The position numbers were made by a program, and so were the translations under genes. Of a DNA stretch of 51,283 bases, positions 8,280-17,103 are shown in pieces (within the stretch, counting starts at the first letter, position 1; each line of letters starts with the position of its first letter). The DNA comes from Clostridia bacterium (GTDB lineage Bacteria; Bacillota; Clostridia; Oscillospirales; SIG627), in assembly GCA_017439965.1 (NCBI GenBank), contig JAFSID010000041.1, positions 1 through 51,283 of the forward strand. Reading direction: 5' to 3'. The notes under the pieces were generated by a model. That model saw nothing but the letters and a program-made list of their open reading frames with translations, searched no databases and had not been told where the DNA came from.

Positions 8280-9629
8280 ATGAACGCTTACGTTGAAAGT
8301 GTTATTAACAGAGTTCGTGAAAAATATGTATCCGAACCTGAATTTGTGCAGACTGTTGAAGAGGTACTTTCCTCGCTTTCTCCTGTTATAGACGCACATC
8401 CCGAATATGTAAAGGCAGATCTTCTTAACAGAATGACCGAGCCTGAGCGTATGATATCCTTCCGCGTTGTCTGGACAGATGACAACGGCGAGGTACACAC
8501 CAATACGGGCTACCGTTGTCAGTTCAACGGTGCAATCGGTCCCTACAAGGGAGGTCTCCGTTTCCAGAAGAACGTATACCCCGGAATTATAAAGTTCCTC
8601 GGCTTTGAGCAGACCTTTAAGAATTCTCTCACAGGTCTTCCCATCGGCGGTGCAAAGGGCGGCTCCGATTTTGACCCCGCAGGCAAGTCGGATGCTGAAA
8701 TTATGCGCTTCTGCCAGAGTTTTATGACTGCTCTCTACCGTTACATCGGTCCCGATATCGACGTACCCGCAGGTGACATCGGTGTCGGCGGACGTGAAAT
8801 AGGCTATCTCTTCGGACAGTACCGTCGTCTCAAGGGTGTTTGGGAAAACGGCGTTCTCACGGGTAAGGGTACCTCCTACGGTGGCTCTCTCATCCGTCCC
8901 GAAGCAACAGGCTACGGCGCAATCTACTATCTCAACGAGGTTCTCGCACACGAGGGTGAGAGCATCAACGGAAAGACTATCGCTGTCTCGGGCTTCGGTA
9001 ACGTTGCCTGGGGTATCTGTAAAAAGGCTATGCAGCTCGGCGCTAAGGTCGTAACCCTCTCGGGTCCCGACGGCTATATCTACGATCCCGACGGTGTATC
9101 CACCGAGGAAAAGGTCAACTATATGCTTGAAATGCGTGCCTCCGGCAGAAATCGCGTTCAGGATTACGCTGACAAGTTCGGAGCAAAGTTCTTCCCGGGT
9201 GAAAAGCCCTGGGGTGAAAAGGTTGACATCATTATGCCTGCCGCAATGCAGAACGATGTAAACATTGATTCCGCAAAGAAGATAATCGCCAACAACATCA
9301 AGTATTATATAGAAGTTGCAAATATGCCCACTACCAACGACGCACTTGAGCTTCTCAGAAGCACCGAGGGTGTTATAGTTGCTCCCTCCAAGGCTGTAAA
9401 CGCAGGTGGCGTTGGCGTATCCGCACTTGAAATGGCTCAGAACTCCGAGCGTCTCGTATGGACCGAGGAGGAGGTAGACGAGCATCTCGGCGCAATGATG
9501 CGTAATATCCACAAGGTATCCGCCGAAGCTGCCGAGGAATTCGGTCTTGGCTACGACCTCGTTGCAGGTGCAAACATTGCAGGCTTCAAGAAGGTTGCGA
9601 CGGCAATGCTGGAGCAAGGCATCTTCTAA
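8280..9629 (+). CDS. gdhA: Glutamate dehydrogenase, NADP-type family
   Basis: 449 aa, the usual length of the hexameric small-subunit enzyme. It interconverts 2-oxoglutarate plus ammonia with glutamate and so links nitrogen assimilation to carbon metabolism. Visible family motifs are YKGGLRF and the substrate region LTGLPIGGAKGGSDFDP (about residues 120-140), a cofactor-binding fold around VSGFGNVAWG, and the C-terminal NAGGVGVS segment. The strong promoter suggests high expression. A 446-aa open frame runs on the opposite strand across the whole gene, a known artefact of gdh genes with this codon bias, and is not annotated. Cofactor preference for NADP is inferred from family likeness. Confidence 0.97.
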   Translation: MNAYVESVINRVREKYVSEPEFVQTVEEVLSSLSPVIDAHPEYVKADLLNRMTEPERMISFRVVWTDDNGEVHTNTGYRCQFNGAIGPYKGGLRFQKNVYPGIIKFLGFEQTFKNSLTGLPIGGAKGGSDFDPAGKSDAEIMRFCQSFMTALYRYIGPDIDVPAGDIGVGGREIGYLFGQYRRLKGVWENGVLTGKGTSYGGSLIRPEATGYGAIYYLNEVLAHEGESINGKTIAVSGFGNVAWGICKKAMQLGAKVVTLSGPDGYIYDPDGVSTEEKVNYMLEMRASGRNRVQDYADKFGAKFFPGEKPWGEKVDIIMPAAMQNDVNIDSAKKIIANNIKYYIEVANMPTTNDALELLRSTEGVIVAPSKAVNAGGVGVSALEMAQNSERLVWTEEEVDEHLGAMMRNIHKVSAEAAEEFGLGYDLVAGANIAGFKKVATAMLEQGIF

Positions 9630-9660
9630 TTTTTGCGGCAGATAAGCGGCGCACTACTTT

Positions 9661-9802
9661 GTTAAAAACAAGATAGGCATACCTCGAAATACGTAAGTAT
9701 TCCTTCGGTATGCCTACTTCTTTTTGCCTCGTATTGCTTGCTTCTCTTTGCAAAAACAGTGCGAAGCCGTAATGAAGGATTAAAAAACACAAAATATACT
9801 GC
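9661..9802. repeat. Tandem intergenic repeat, unit 1
   Basis: The first of three units spaced exactly 142 bp apart (9661, 9803, 9945), each beginning with a (G)TTAAAAA-like segment. The hairpin at 9676-9716 has outer arms AGGCATACC / GGTATGCCT and an inner core around ACGTAAGT. A conserved tail follows (TTGCTTCTCTTTGCAAAAAC then AGTGCGAAGCCGTAA). Confidence 0.8.
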
Positions 9803-9944
9803 GTTAAAAATAAGATGGGGGACACTCGGCTTACGTAAGTAAGCCGTCGGTGTTCCCACTTTCGTTTTAGTTGTCTTACTTGCTTCTCTTTGCAAAAACA
9901 GTGCGAAGCCGTAACGAAGGATTAAAAGATATAAGTTATATTGC
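9803..9944. repeat. Tandem intergenic repeat, unit 2
   Basis: Same tail and same ACGTAAGT core as unit 1. The hairpin arms differ in sequence yet still pair: CGGCTTAC / GTAAGCCG inside, GGGGACAC / GTGTTCCC outside. The change is compensatory rather than random decay. Confidence 0.8.
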
Positions 9945-9990
9945 ATAAAAAATGGGAGACAGGTTGTGCCTCCCACTTTTTTTGCCTTAT
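9945..9990. repeat. Tandem intergenic repeat, partial unit 3, acting as terminator
   Basis: The third unit holds only the head and a short hairpin (TGGGAG / CTCCCA, 9953-9975), followed by seven T residues on the plus strand and an A-run upstream that gives T on the minus strand. It can end both the gdhA transcript and the converging minus-strand sugar operon. Confidence 0.65.
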
Positions 9991-10006
9991 CGCAGTATCT
10001 TTGGGC

Positions 10007-12334
10007 TTATTTCTCAGGCATTGAGATAAGAAGGTGACCCGTGACGTTGCGAGCCTCGAAGAAGGTATCGTTGCCGATGGTGATAAACTCGCCCTCGGCG
10101 GGTGTGCCACAGAGGTTATCGTACCATTTGGAGAAGGTTACGTTGAAATTATCGCGGCAATAATCCTCGGCAAGTATTCTTACGGTGGCGTTTCTCAGAC
10201 CCTTGACGCGAATCATACGTCGATGCTCAAAGCTTACCGGAGGCTCTTCGGCAACCGTGACGATACCTGCCTCCTGCTCAACGAATACTCGGCACTCGGC
10301 ACGCATAAATCTTGGGAAATGATACTCACCCATACCGTCGGCAATTTTTACGTCGCAGGCGTTGAAAACGGGAATGCCGAAGGGAAATCTCATTCTCGTT
10401 TTACCCACGGCACAATGGCTGTACTCGGTAAAAATATATGCGTTGTTGTGACGGTGAAGGGTGAAGACGGGGCGCTGAAGATTCTTGTCAATCTCAATGG
10501 TATAGCCGAGTCTTGCAAGAGCGGTCAGCATAATATCCTCGCCGAAGGCAAGGTCGAGGGTCTTGGGCTTTAAGGGAGAGGTCGCAAGCCTCTTGGTGCT
10601 CAGGCATCCTCTTACCCAGAACGCGTTATCCTTCTGAATAGCAACGGCTCTGCCGTTTGCGGTGGCAAAGACTCCCTCGTCTGCCGTTTCGATAATTTCT
10701 CCTGCGGCAACTCTCGGATCGTGGAACAAGGGCTTTTGCGCCTCTCCTTCAACTACGTAATCGAGGTCGCCGAAAACGCCGTCGGTGTGCTTTATACCGA
10801 AAATACTTAAAAATTCGGAACTCGCAAATTCTGTCGTGCCGTAGAAAATAACCTTTCCGCCGTTTTTGGCATAGTCGATTATATTTTGCTCGAAGGGGTA
10901 ATTTCTTCTCGGAACGGGTGTGACGATAACGCTGCTTTTGAAAATGTCCTTGTTACAGGTAGTGAAATTGGCGGTTGAAATAACGCTTGCTACGGGCAAG
11001 GCGCAGTTTATTGCTCCTCGCATAAAAAATTCCTCGGCGTATATCCTTCTCACGTCCGCTTCACTGTCGGCATCCGAATACTCGTCAAAGGGATACGCCC
11101 ACACGATTGGCGCAGGTCTGTCGGGACATTCCTTCAGGGCTCTCAGAAAATGAGGCAACGGCTCAACGACGCAAGCCTCGGGCATATTTCCGCGTGTGTT
11201 GTCAATTGACAGAATACTCATATGAGTTGGGTTTTTGACCTTGCCCTCACCGTCGATTCTTGAGCAGGCGAGAGGCAGATAAATGTCGTGAGGCAAGGAA
11301 TTGTATCTGTCGTACCAAGGAGAGTTCTGCCACCACGGGTCGTGCAGATAATAGCGGAACATATATTTGTCACTCGGCACGTGAGCAATTCTCGACATAT
11401 ATCCCGAAAGCTCGATTCCGAGGTCAAAGTTTATAGCTGCCCAAGGAGAGTTTGGGGGCGGAAGTATATCGAATTTATCGTAAATATCGCGGAGCGGCAC
11501 GCCGTCGGTCGAAAGGTCGATGCCCATCGTCATATTCGTTCCGCGCGTTTCAACGGGATAGTGACATTCCTTTGTGAAAAGCTCCCAGAATTCGTACACT
11601 CTCTTTTTGACCTTGTCAAAATTTTCAATGTGAAAATCGGTGCCGTCAAAAATCTCTCCTATGGGACTCCAGGTATCACTTCCGAAGCCGATTCCGTTTG
11701 AAAGCCAGATGTAGTCGAAGCCCATATCGGTCATAAATATTTCCGCCTGCTTGCCCAAGAAGGTACCGAAGGGCGTTTTGTCGGGGATTCCGTCGGGATA
11801 TGCGGCGTATTTGTGGTCGTCTCCGTTGAGATAATCGTGAGCGCATATCATATGGAAAAAGTTTGCGGTGCCTCGGCATATTTCGTTGTGTCTTTTATAT
11901 TTGAAGTCGGAAACCGAAAACTCGGGACCGGGGTCAAAGGTTGTGCCTACTCGGATAATTTTATTCGGGAAAAGTCTTTTGCCCGTTTCCTTGATGCACT
12001 CAACTATGCTCTTGAGTATTTTGTAGGTCATTACGGGAGGATTGTCCATATACAATTGGCGGCCTCGGTAAAGTCCTCTGGCATCAGGGTGCGGAGTTGT
12101 AGGACGGTTAGCGTCTCCTCCCCATTTTCCCCATTCAAACTCCTCGTCAAGCTCACCTTTATAATCGAGAAGCTCACTGCCGTCGGCTGTCCATAGCATA
12201 ATGCTCACGCCCTCCGACTTGTCAACAAGCCTTCTCCAGTCCTCAAAAACTGTTTCGCAAACCTCTTTTATATACTCTAAATCGGTCTTTTTAAAGGGCT
12301 TTAAGCTCATTTCGAGCGTTATGTTTTTAAGCAT
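10007..12334 (-). CDS. Uncharacterised glycosidase-like protein in a sugar isomerase operon
   Basis: 775 aa, not recognised with confidence. No signal peptide, so probably cytoplasmic. The first 450 residues are rich in Trp, Asp and His segments (for example LHDPWWQNSPWYDRYN, WLSNGIGFGSDTW) that suggest an alpha/beta barrel acting on carbohydrate. Around 465-540 a segment (SSVIVTPVPRRNYPF..NIIDYAKNGGKVIFYGT) looks like the amidotransferase-like domain found in some beta-galactosidase families. The C-terminal part is beta-rich. It follows the isomerase gene with a gap of 4 bp and so is co-translated in one operon. Substrate and reaction are unknown; a role in breaking down a sugar or glycoside handled by the isomerase is inferred. 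Confidence 0.8.
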   Translation of the reverse strand: MLKNITLEMSLKPFKKTDLEYIKEVCETVFEDWRRLVDKSEGVSIMLWTADGSELLDYKGELDEEFEWGKWGGDANRPTTPHPDARGLYRGRQLYMDNPPVMTYKILKSIVECIKETGKRLFPNKIIRVGTTFDPGPEFSVSDFKYKRHNEICRGTANFFHMICAHDYLNGDDHKYAAYPDGIPDKTPFGTFLGKQAEIFMTDMGFDYIWLSNGIGFGSDTWSPIGEIFDGTDFHIENFDKVKKRVYEFWELFTKECHYPVETRGTNMTMGIDLSTDGVPLRDIYDKFDILPPPNSPWAAINFDLGIELSGYMSRIAHVPSDKYMFRYYLHDPWWQNSPWYDRYNSLPHDIYLPLACSRIDGEGKVKNPTHMSILSIDNTRGNMPEACVVEPLPHFLRALKECPDRPAPIVWAYPFDEYSDADSEADVRRIYAEEFFMRGAINCALPVASVISTANFTTCNKDIFKSSVIVTPVPRRNYPFEQNIIDYAKNGGKVIFYGTTEFASSEFLSIFGIKHTDGVFGDLDYVVEGEAQKPLFHDPRVAAGEIIETADEGVFATANGRAVAIQKDNAFWVRGCLSTKRLATSPLKPKTLDLAFGEDIMLTALARLGYTIEIDKNLQRPVFTLHRHNNAYIFTEYSHCAVGKTRMRFPFGIPVFNACDVKIADGMGEYHFPRFMRAECRVFVEQEAGIVTVAEEPPVSFEHRRMIRVKGLRNATVRILAEDYCRDNFNVTFSKWYDNLCGTPAEGEFITIGNDTFFEARNVTGHLLISMPEK

Positions 12335-12338
12335 ATTA

Positions 12339-13784
12339 TTACCTCACTATCACACATTCTATACCGAGCACGTCGGCAATTTTCGCAATGACCTCAGCCT
12401 TGTGACCTACACCGAGCGCGTAATGATGGGTGGGACCCTCCATTACCCATTTCTTCACAAATTCCTTGGTGGTCGGCTCAAAGAAGGCTCTCGTATTCGT
12501 GTTACCCGTCGGCGGAATCGGTCCCTTCTTGGAAATTCCTTCACCGACTACCAGCTTGAAGCGTCCGTCGGCGGTTTGCGTAATTCCCATAAGGGTTATA
12601 TCTCCCTCGCGGAGCTTAAACTCAACCGATGCGCCGTGACCCGGCTTGCCGTGATATTTTTTGAGCGAGCGGAGTATGGGCTTACCCTCGGCAACCGCAA
12701 GGTGATGCGGTCCGTCGTGACCGACGAGAATAAAATCCTCGCTGAAGTCAAACGGATGAAATTCGGCAAAGCTTCCGCCGATTCCGAGGCTGTCCATTAT
12801 AAGCATTGCAATGCAGGTCTTGACGTCGTATTCTCCGCACATGGGAATACCCTGGGCGTTGAGTATCGAGTTTCCGACGATAAGAGTGCTTGATACGAGT
12901 CGGTGGAGACTGTTTTCCTCGCCCTCGTAGTAGTAGGCAAGGCCTGAAAGCTTGTATTTTTCAACGAAGCGGTCGAGCGCAACGGCGCTTTTTGCCGCCT
13001 GAAGCTTGTCCTCGTCGGTAAGCTTAGAGGTAACGGGGTCGGACACGGGCTCGGGCATATCAAATTCACGGTCGATAAGTGCGAGCTTTTCCTTGACCGC
13101 ATCCTCGTCAAGCTCTCTGTAAAGCTTTATCAAATCGTCAACCTCAAGGAGAGGAACGTGTACGCCGAAGGCGGAAAATACTGCGGTCGGGTCGGCGTGC
13201 ATATCGTACATTGCCTCCATAACGTGACCCATAAGTCCTATTCTCGCTCCCTTGAGAGCGTGTAAGACCCTTGCAATATCGCACCAGTCAGAAAGCTCCT
13301 TTTCAGCTTGTGCATCGTTGTAAAGCGTGCCGATTATAACGTCGTATATTTTTTTGCCGAGTCTGTTGGCAACTCCGATAAACTCGGGCACCGAGCAAAT
13401 GTTGTCGTTTTCAAGCTGCATACGTGTGTTAGCCCTGCTGTAATCAAGAGCCGAAAGAGGCTGAAGGGCAACGAGTATCACGGGCGCCTTGCAGTCGCGG
13501 ATGACGGGAGCGAAAACCGAGCTTGTCGCATAGGTTATCATATTGCACATAATGAGGTCAACGCCATCTGCGTTGAGTCTTTCACAAGCCTCAAAGCCCT
13601 TTTCTGAGGCATCTACCATTCCGACGTCAATAACCTCAACCCCGTTTTTCGTAAGCTTTTCGATAAACTCGGCGTGATAGCCGAGAAGAGCTTCTTCAAG
13701 CCCATCAAACTGCGAAAAATAGGTTGCGTGCGCAACGGCAAACGTACCGATTTTTGCACGTCTCACTGTCTTTCTTTCAATCAT
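12339..13784 (-). CDS. Sugar isomerase, L-arabinose/L-fucose isomerase superfamily
   Basis: 481 aa. It probably interconverts an aldose and a ketose with a divalent metal. The metal-ligand pattern of L-arabinose isomerase is retained at similar positions: Glu in CGEYD (about 316), Glu in AEFHPFD (about 341), His in GHDGPHH (about 355) and His in THHYALGVGH (about 449). The rest diverges from standard AraA, so the natural sugar may not be L-arabinose. RBS AAAGGAGG precedes the ATG. It is the first gene of a two-gene operon, divergent from an AraC regulator that probably controls it. Confidence 0.85.
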   Translation of the reverse strand: MIERKTVRRAKIGTFAVAHATYFSQFDGLEEALLGYHAEFIEKLTKNGVEVIDVGMVDASEKGFEACERLNADGVDLIMCNMITYATSSVFAPVIRDCKAPVILVALQPLSALDYSRANTRMQLENDNICSVPEFIGVANRLGKKIYDVIIGTLYNDAQAEKELSDWCDIARVLHALKGARIGLMGHVMEAMYDMHADPTAVFSAFGVHVPLLEVDDLIKLYRELDEDAVKEKLALIDREFDMPEPVSDPVTSKLTDEDKLQAAKSAVALDRFVEKYKLSGLAYYYEGEENSLHRLVSSTLIVGNSILNAQGIPMCGEYDVKTCIAMLIMDSLGIGGSFAEFHPFDFSEDFILVGHDGPHHLAVAEGKPILRSLKKYHGKPGHGASVEFKLREGDITLMGITQTADGRFKLVVGEGISKKGPIPPTGNTNTRAFFEPTTKEFVKKWVMEGPTHHYALGVGHKAEVIAKIADVLGIECVIVR

Positions 13785-13821
13785 ATCTTGCCTCCTTTAA
13801 AAAACATTGATTTATATATTG

Positions 13822-13850
13822 ATTTTAACTCTCTTGTGTGATAAACTCAA
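13822..13850 (-). promoter_or_regulatory. Promoter of the isomerase operon
   Basis: On the minus strand TTGAGT (13845-13850) and TAAAAT (13822-13827) are 17 bp apart. The 115-bp gap to the divergent AraC gene also has a TATAAT at 13865-13870 that could serve the plus strand, with a poor -35. Any AraC operator must lie in this gap. Confidence 0.55.
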
Positions 13851-13899
13851 TGTATAAGAATAAGTATAATTTGTAAAAAATAAAGATTTTGAGGTTGAG

Positions 13900-14763
13900 A
13901 TGAGCGTTGATATAAGGATGAGCGAGCTTCATCCGTTTGTAAGATATTCAAGATACGTCACTACTCGTGACTACCGTAAGCTTAAGGGGGAGCAGTGTGC
14001 CGTTGACTGCCGTCTGTTTTACTGTGTCGGGGGCAGGGGAGAGTTTGAGATAGAGGGTGAGCTTCATTCGGTGGAGAGCGGAAGCCTTTTGCTTATTCCT
14101 CAGGGTGTTGCCTATTCCTACCATCCTGACCTCAGTGACCCAATGAGCTTTCTTGCGCTCAATTTTGATTATACCGATAGCGCAAGTGCGCTTTCAACTC
14201 CCATACCTCCCGTAAAAAAAGAGCGCTTTAACCCATCCGATATACTTTCTCCCGTTGCCGTTACCGATGCCGTTGAGCTTAACAGACCCTTACTGCTTGA
14301 AAAAATGAACTCGGTATATCCGTTGCTTCGGGATATAAACGACGAGTACGAAAGGCAGGAGGCTTGGTTTGAGGTTAGGTGCTCCTCGCTTCTTCTGATT
14401 CTTTTGACCCGCGTGCTTTTGAGAGCGGGTCACGGTAGCGGAGGGCGTAGGTCGGAGGAGGTTTCTGCCTCTCTTATTGATTTTATCCGCGAGAATTACG
14501 CCACGCGAATAACCCTTGCCGACCTCGGCGCGCGCTTTGGCTATCATCCGAATTATCTTAATACGCTGTTCCGTCAGCATACGGGTAAAACGGTGTATAA
14601 TTATTTGCAGGATTACCGCATTACCGAAGCAATTCACCTTTTGCAGACGACGGATATGTCGGTCAGTGAAATTGCCGTAGCAACGGGCTTCTGCGATATT
14701 TCTCACTTTTCAAAGGCGTTTAAAAAGAAAACTGGCTTCTCGCCCGTTGAGTTCAGATTGTAA
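13900..14763 (+). CDS. AraC-family transcriptional regulator
   Basis: 287 aa. The N-terminal half (about 1-140) is a cupin-like sugar-sensing domain with the usual GEFEIEGELHSVESGSLLLI pattern. The C-terminal 100 residues form two helix-turn-helix motifs (LADLGARFGYHPNYLNTLFR and VSEIAVATGFCDISHFSKAF). It is divergent from the isomerase operon, an arrangement that normally means it activates that operon in response to a substrate or product. The ligand is unknown. Confidence 0.93.
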   Translation: MSVDIRMSELHPFVRYSRYVTTRDYRKLKGEQCAVDCRLFYCVGGRGEFEIEGELHSVESGSLLLIPQGVAYSYHPDLSDPMSFLALNFDYTDSASALSTPIPPVKKERFNPSDILSPVAVTDAVELNRPLLLEKMNSVYPLLRDINDEYERQEAWFEVRCSSLLLILLTRVLLRAGHGSGGRRSEEVSASLIDFIRENYATRITLADLGARFGYHPNYLNTLFRQHTGKTVYNYLQDYRITEAIHLLQTTDMSVSEIAVATGFCDISHFSKAFKKKTGFSPVEFRL

Positions 14764-14778
14764 ATATAATTTTATCAG

Positions 14779-14808
14779 ACAAAAAGCATCCGTAATCGGA
14801 TGCTTTTT
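14779..14808. terminator. Bidirectional terminator
   Basis: AAAAAGCATCCG pairs with CGGATGCTTTTT, with T-runs in both directions. It lies between the converging AraC gene and the zinc-ribbon nuclease gene. Confidence 0.8.
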
Positions 14809-14809
14809 G

Positions 14810-16963
14810 TCAATTCGTCAAATTATGTTTTTTGTGCTTGTTGTTGCAAATCGGACATTTACTACCTCTGTTTCTGCTTTTTATCATAGCGTTCCAACTA
14901 TGACCGAGGGGGCATTTCCACCAAACGTATTTGTGGCTGTGTTGAGTTACTTGCGAAGGCAAAATGTCATTTTTTTCGTAATCCCATTCTTTTGCCAGAG
15001 TCGGATTTTGTGATTCTAAATCATTTATTCCGGGGGTTGCTATCCTTCCCGCACAACGAGGGCATCCTGCTTTTTTTCGGGTGTGTGCAACAGATTCCCA
15101 TTCGTAGCCACATGTTTTGCACTTCCACCAAACTCTTTTTTTCGAACCGTAAGATATTTGCCACGGTGTCAAGTTCCCATTTAGCGTAGTATGCCATTCT
15201 TCAACGAGCCAAGGGTATTTGTTGGCAAGGCTGTTTTCTTTTTCGTTCAAAAGCATATTTTCATAAATTAGCATTCTATCACGTTGAATATTTATATCTG
15301 GTATAGGTAGTGATAAGATTTGAAAGATTGAAGTAATAACGCCATTTAAATTTTCGTAGTTATTATCGCATACAAATGAAATAATATCATTATTTGTTAA
15401 ATTATAATCAGCTTCTTCGACTCTAATTATACGAATCCTTTTGTCGTTAAAGAATTGTTGCTTTTTGTCGTCTTTTTCTTTTTTGTTATTGTGATAATAT
15501 TTTCCGTTATATTCTATTCCGGTTGCGAGATTGGGTAGAAAAACGTCTATTTCTTTATTGTGGATTTTATAGCGATTTAATGCATAAGTTACTTTTGACA
15601 TATAAAAAAATATGGCTTGCTCGGGAAATGAGGTGAACATTTCTGCTGCACAAGTAGGACATCCGTTACCTCTGACCCTGCTATTAATGCTAGCTTCCCA
15701 TGAATGTCCTTTTTGACATATCCACCACGCCTTTTTTCTTGAGCCTGCTGTTATAGTATGAGGTGTCATATTCGCATTTTTGGAATAATCCCATTGCTTT
15801 GATAAATCCGGATAGTTTTCTGACAAGCTACCTTTTTTAGCTATAATCGTTTTATTGCGCGATACTGGTCGGGTTTTTATTGCGCAGATTGGACAGTTTC
15901 TCCCCTGCACTCTTTCCACTACTTTCATTTTATAAGAATGACCGCTTGGGCACATCCACCAGATTGTTTGGTTGCTACCGCTTACCACATCAGTGGGGAG
16001 TAAGTTTCCATTTTTTGTTTTATGCCATTCTTGCGCAATTTCCGGATGGGTTGTAGATAGATCATTTTGACCTGATATCACAATCCTGTTTGCGCAAATA
16101 GGACAGCCCGTTTTTAGAGAAGTTCGAGAATAAACAGATGTAAAATAATCGTTGTTACATTTAGGGCAAAGCCACCAAACCTTTTTTGAGGAATGTGGGG
16201 ATATTTGGCTTTTAGACAAGTTTCCGTTTTTTGTCGGATGCCATTCTTCTGCGATTTCGGGAAAAATGGTGGCAAAATCATTATATCCGTTAATAATGGT
16301 TTTGTTCTTACAAATTGGACAAGAATTTCCACTTGTGTGATTAGCAACGCTTTGTTTATAAGAATAACCGCAAGTGTTACATTTCCAAAAAACTATCTTG
16401 TTTGAACCAGCAGTAACATTGTCGGGGGTTAGTGGTAAATTTTTTTCCGTATCCCAATCCAAGCACAAGTCGGGGTGGTTGTTTAAAATAGAGCCCTTGG
16501 TGGAAATTAAGGTTTTTATTCGCGTGTTTTTTCTTTGAGTTTCCGCACACTTTGGACAACCAGTGTGCTTTGATACTCGGCTGCATATAGAAGCTGACCA
16601 TTCATGTTTGCATTGAGAACATATCCACCAAACCTTCTGGTTTGAGTTAGGTAAATATTCCTGCGGTGTTTTTTTGTTTTTTTCGTAGTCCCATTCTGCT
16701 TTTAAGCTTGGGTATAGCGTCGCTAAATCATTTTCATTTTCAATTGGCCGCTTTCTCGCACAAAAAGGACATCCGGATTTCATTATACAGCGATGGTCAA
16801 TCCGAGCTTCGTATTTATGTCCTTTGTTGCAAATCCAAAATGCCTTTTTTGTGCTTCCGTGTGTTAATGTCGCGGGATTAAGGCCTATTTCTGAATTGCG
16901 TTCCCAGTCCCATTCTTTGATTAAATCTGGGATATTTTTAATAAACTGTTTATTTAAATCCAT
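14810..16963 (-). CDS. Multi-zinc-ribbon protein (DUF4379-like repeats) with an embedded PD-(D/E)XK endonuclease domain
   Basis: 717 aa. Eight repeats of about 70 residues follow the pattern WDxxKN...VWWxCxxGHxW...R...GCPxCA, as in DUF4379-type zinc ribbons: six before residue 442 and two after 577. Between them (about 443-570) is a Vsr/DUF559-like nuclease core with E448 (FPEQ), D473 (KEIDVF) and E484 followed by K488 (GIEYNGKYYH). It probably binds DNA through the ribbons and cuts it. The gene is visibly richer in A+T than its neighbours, has no operon partner and sits between two terminators, which suggests horizontal transfer. A defence, repair or selfish role is possible; none can be chosen from sequence. 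Confidence 0.88.
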   Translation of the reverse strand: MDLNKQFIKNIPDLIKEWDWERNSEIGLNPATLTHGSTKKAFWICNKGHKYEARIDHRCIMKSGCPFCARKRPIENENDLATLYPSLKAEWDYEKNKKTPQEYLPNSNQKVWWICSQCKHEWSASICSRVSKHTGCPKCAETQRKNTRIKTLISTKGSILNNHPDLCLDWDTEKNLPLTPDNVTAGSNKIVFWKCNTCGYSYKQSVANHTSGNSCPICKNKTIINGYNDFATIFPEIAEEWHPTKNGNLSKSQISPHSSKKVWWLCPKCNNDYFTSVYSRTSLKTGCPICANRIVISGQNDLSTTHPEIAQEWHKTKNGNLLPTDVVSGSNQTIWWMCPSGHSYKMKVVERVQGRNCPICAIKTRPVSRNKTIIAKKGSLSENYPDLSKQWDYSKNANMTPHTITAGSRKKAWWICQKGHSWEASINSRVRGNGCPTCAAEMFTSFPEQAIFFYMSKVTYALNRYKIHNKEIDVFLPNLATGIEYNGKYYHNNKKEKDDKKQQFFNDKRIRIIRVEEADYNLTNNDIISFVCDNNYENLNGVITSIFQILSLPIPDINIQRDRMLIYENMLLNEKENSLANKYPWLVEEWHTTLNGNLTPWQISYGSKKRVWWKCKTCGYEWESVAHTRKKAGCPRCAGRIATPGINDLESQNPTLAKEWDYEKNDILPSQVTQHSHKYVWWKCPLGHSWNAMIKSRNRGSKCPICNNKHKKHNLTN

Positions 16964-17070
16964 ATTTCACCAAAGCTATTTTTGTGTTTTGTATATTAAT
17001 TGTATCATATTTTTTGTTTTCTATCAAGAGTATAGTTTTGCGTGAAAAATCATATTGTAAATATATAACA

Positions 17071-17099
17071 AGAGGCAGAGTCAATCGACTCTGCCTCTG
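17071..17099 (-). terminator. Hairpin after the M23 peptidase gene
   Basis: AGAGGCAGAGTC pairs with GACTCTGCCTCT around a 4-base loop, just past the stop of the minus-strand peptidase gene. The T-run is weak. Confidence 0.55.
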
Positions 17100-17103
17100 A
17101 AAA

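Noticed and set aside
8277-9617. 446-aa open frame on the minus strand across gdhA
   Set aside because: It mirrors gdhA in codon phase, has no RBS or promoter, and is a recurrent artefact of gdh genes. The plus-strand protein is a clear glutamate dehydrogenase.
9586-9976. Short minus-strand frames with similar peptide sequences in the 142-bp repeats
   Set aside because: The peptides match each other only because the DNA is repeated; hairpins and the lack of start signals argue against coding.
9661-9990. CRISPR array
   Set aside because: The units are 142 bp apart, the tails are conserved rather than spacer-like, and no cas gene is near.
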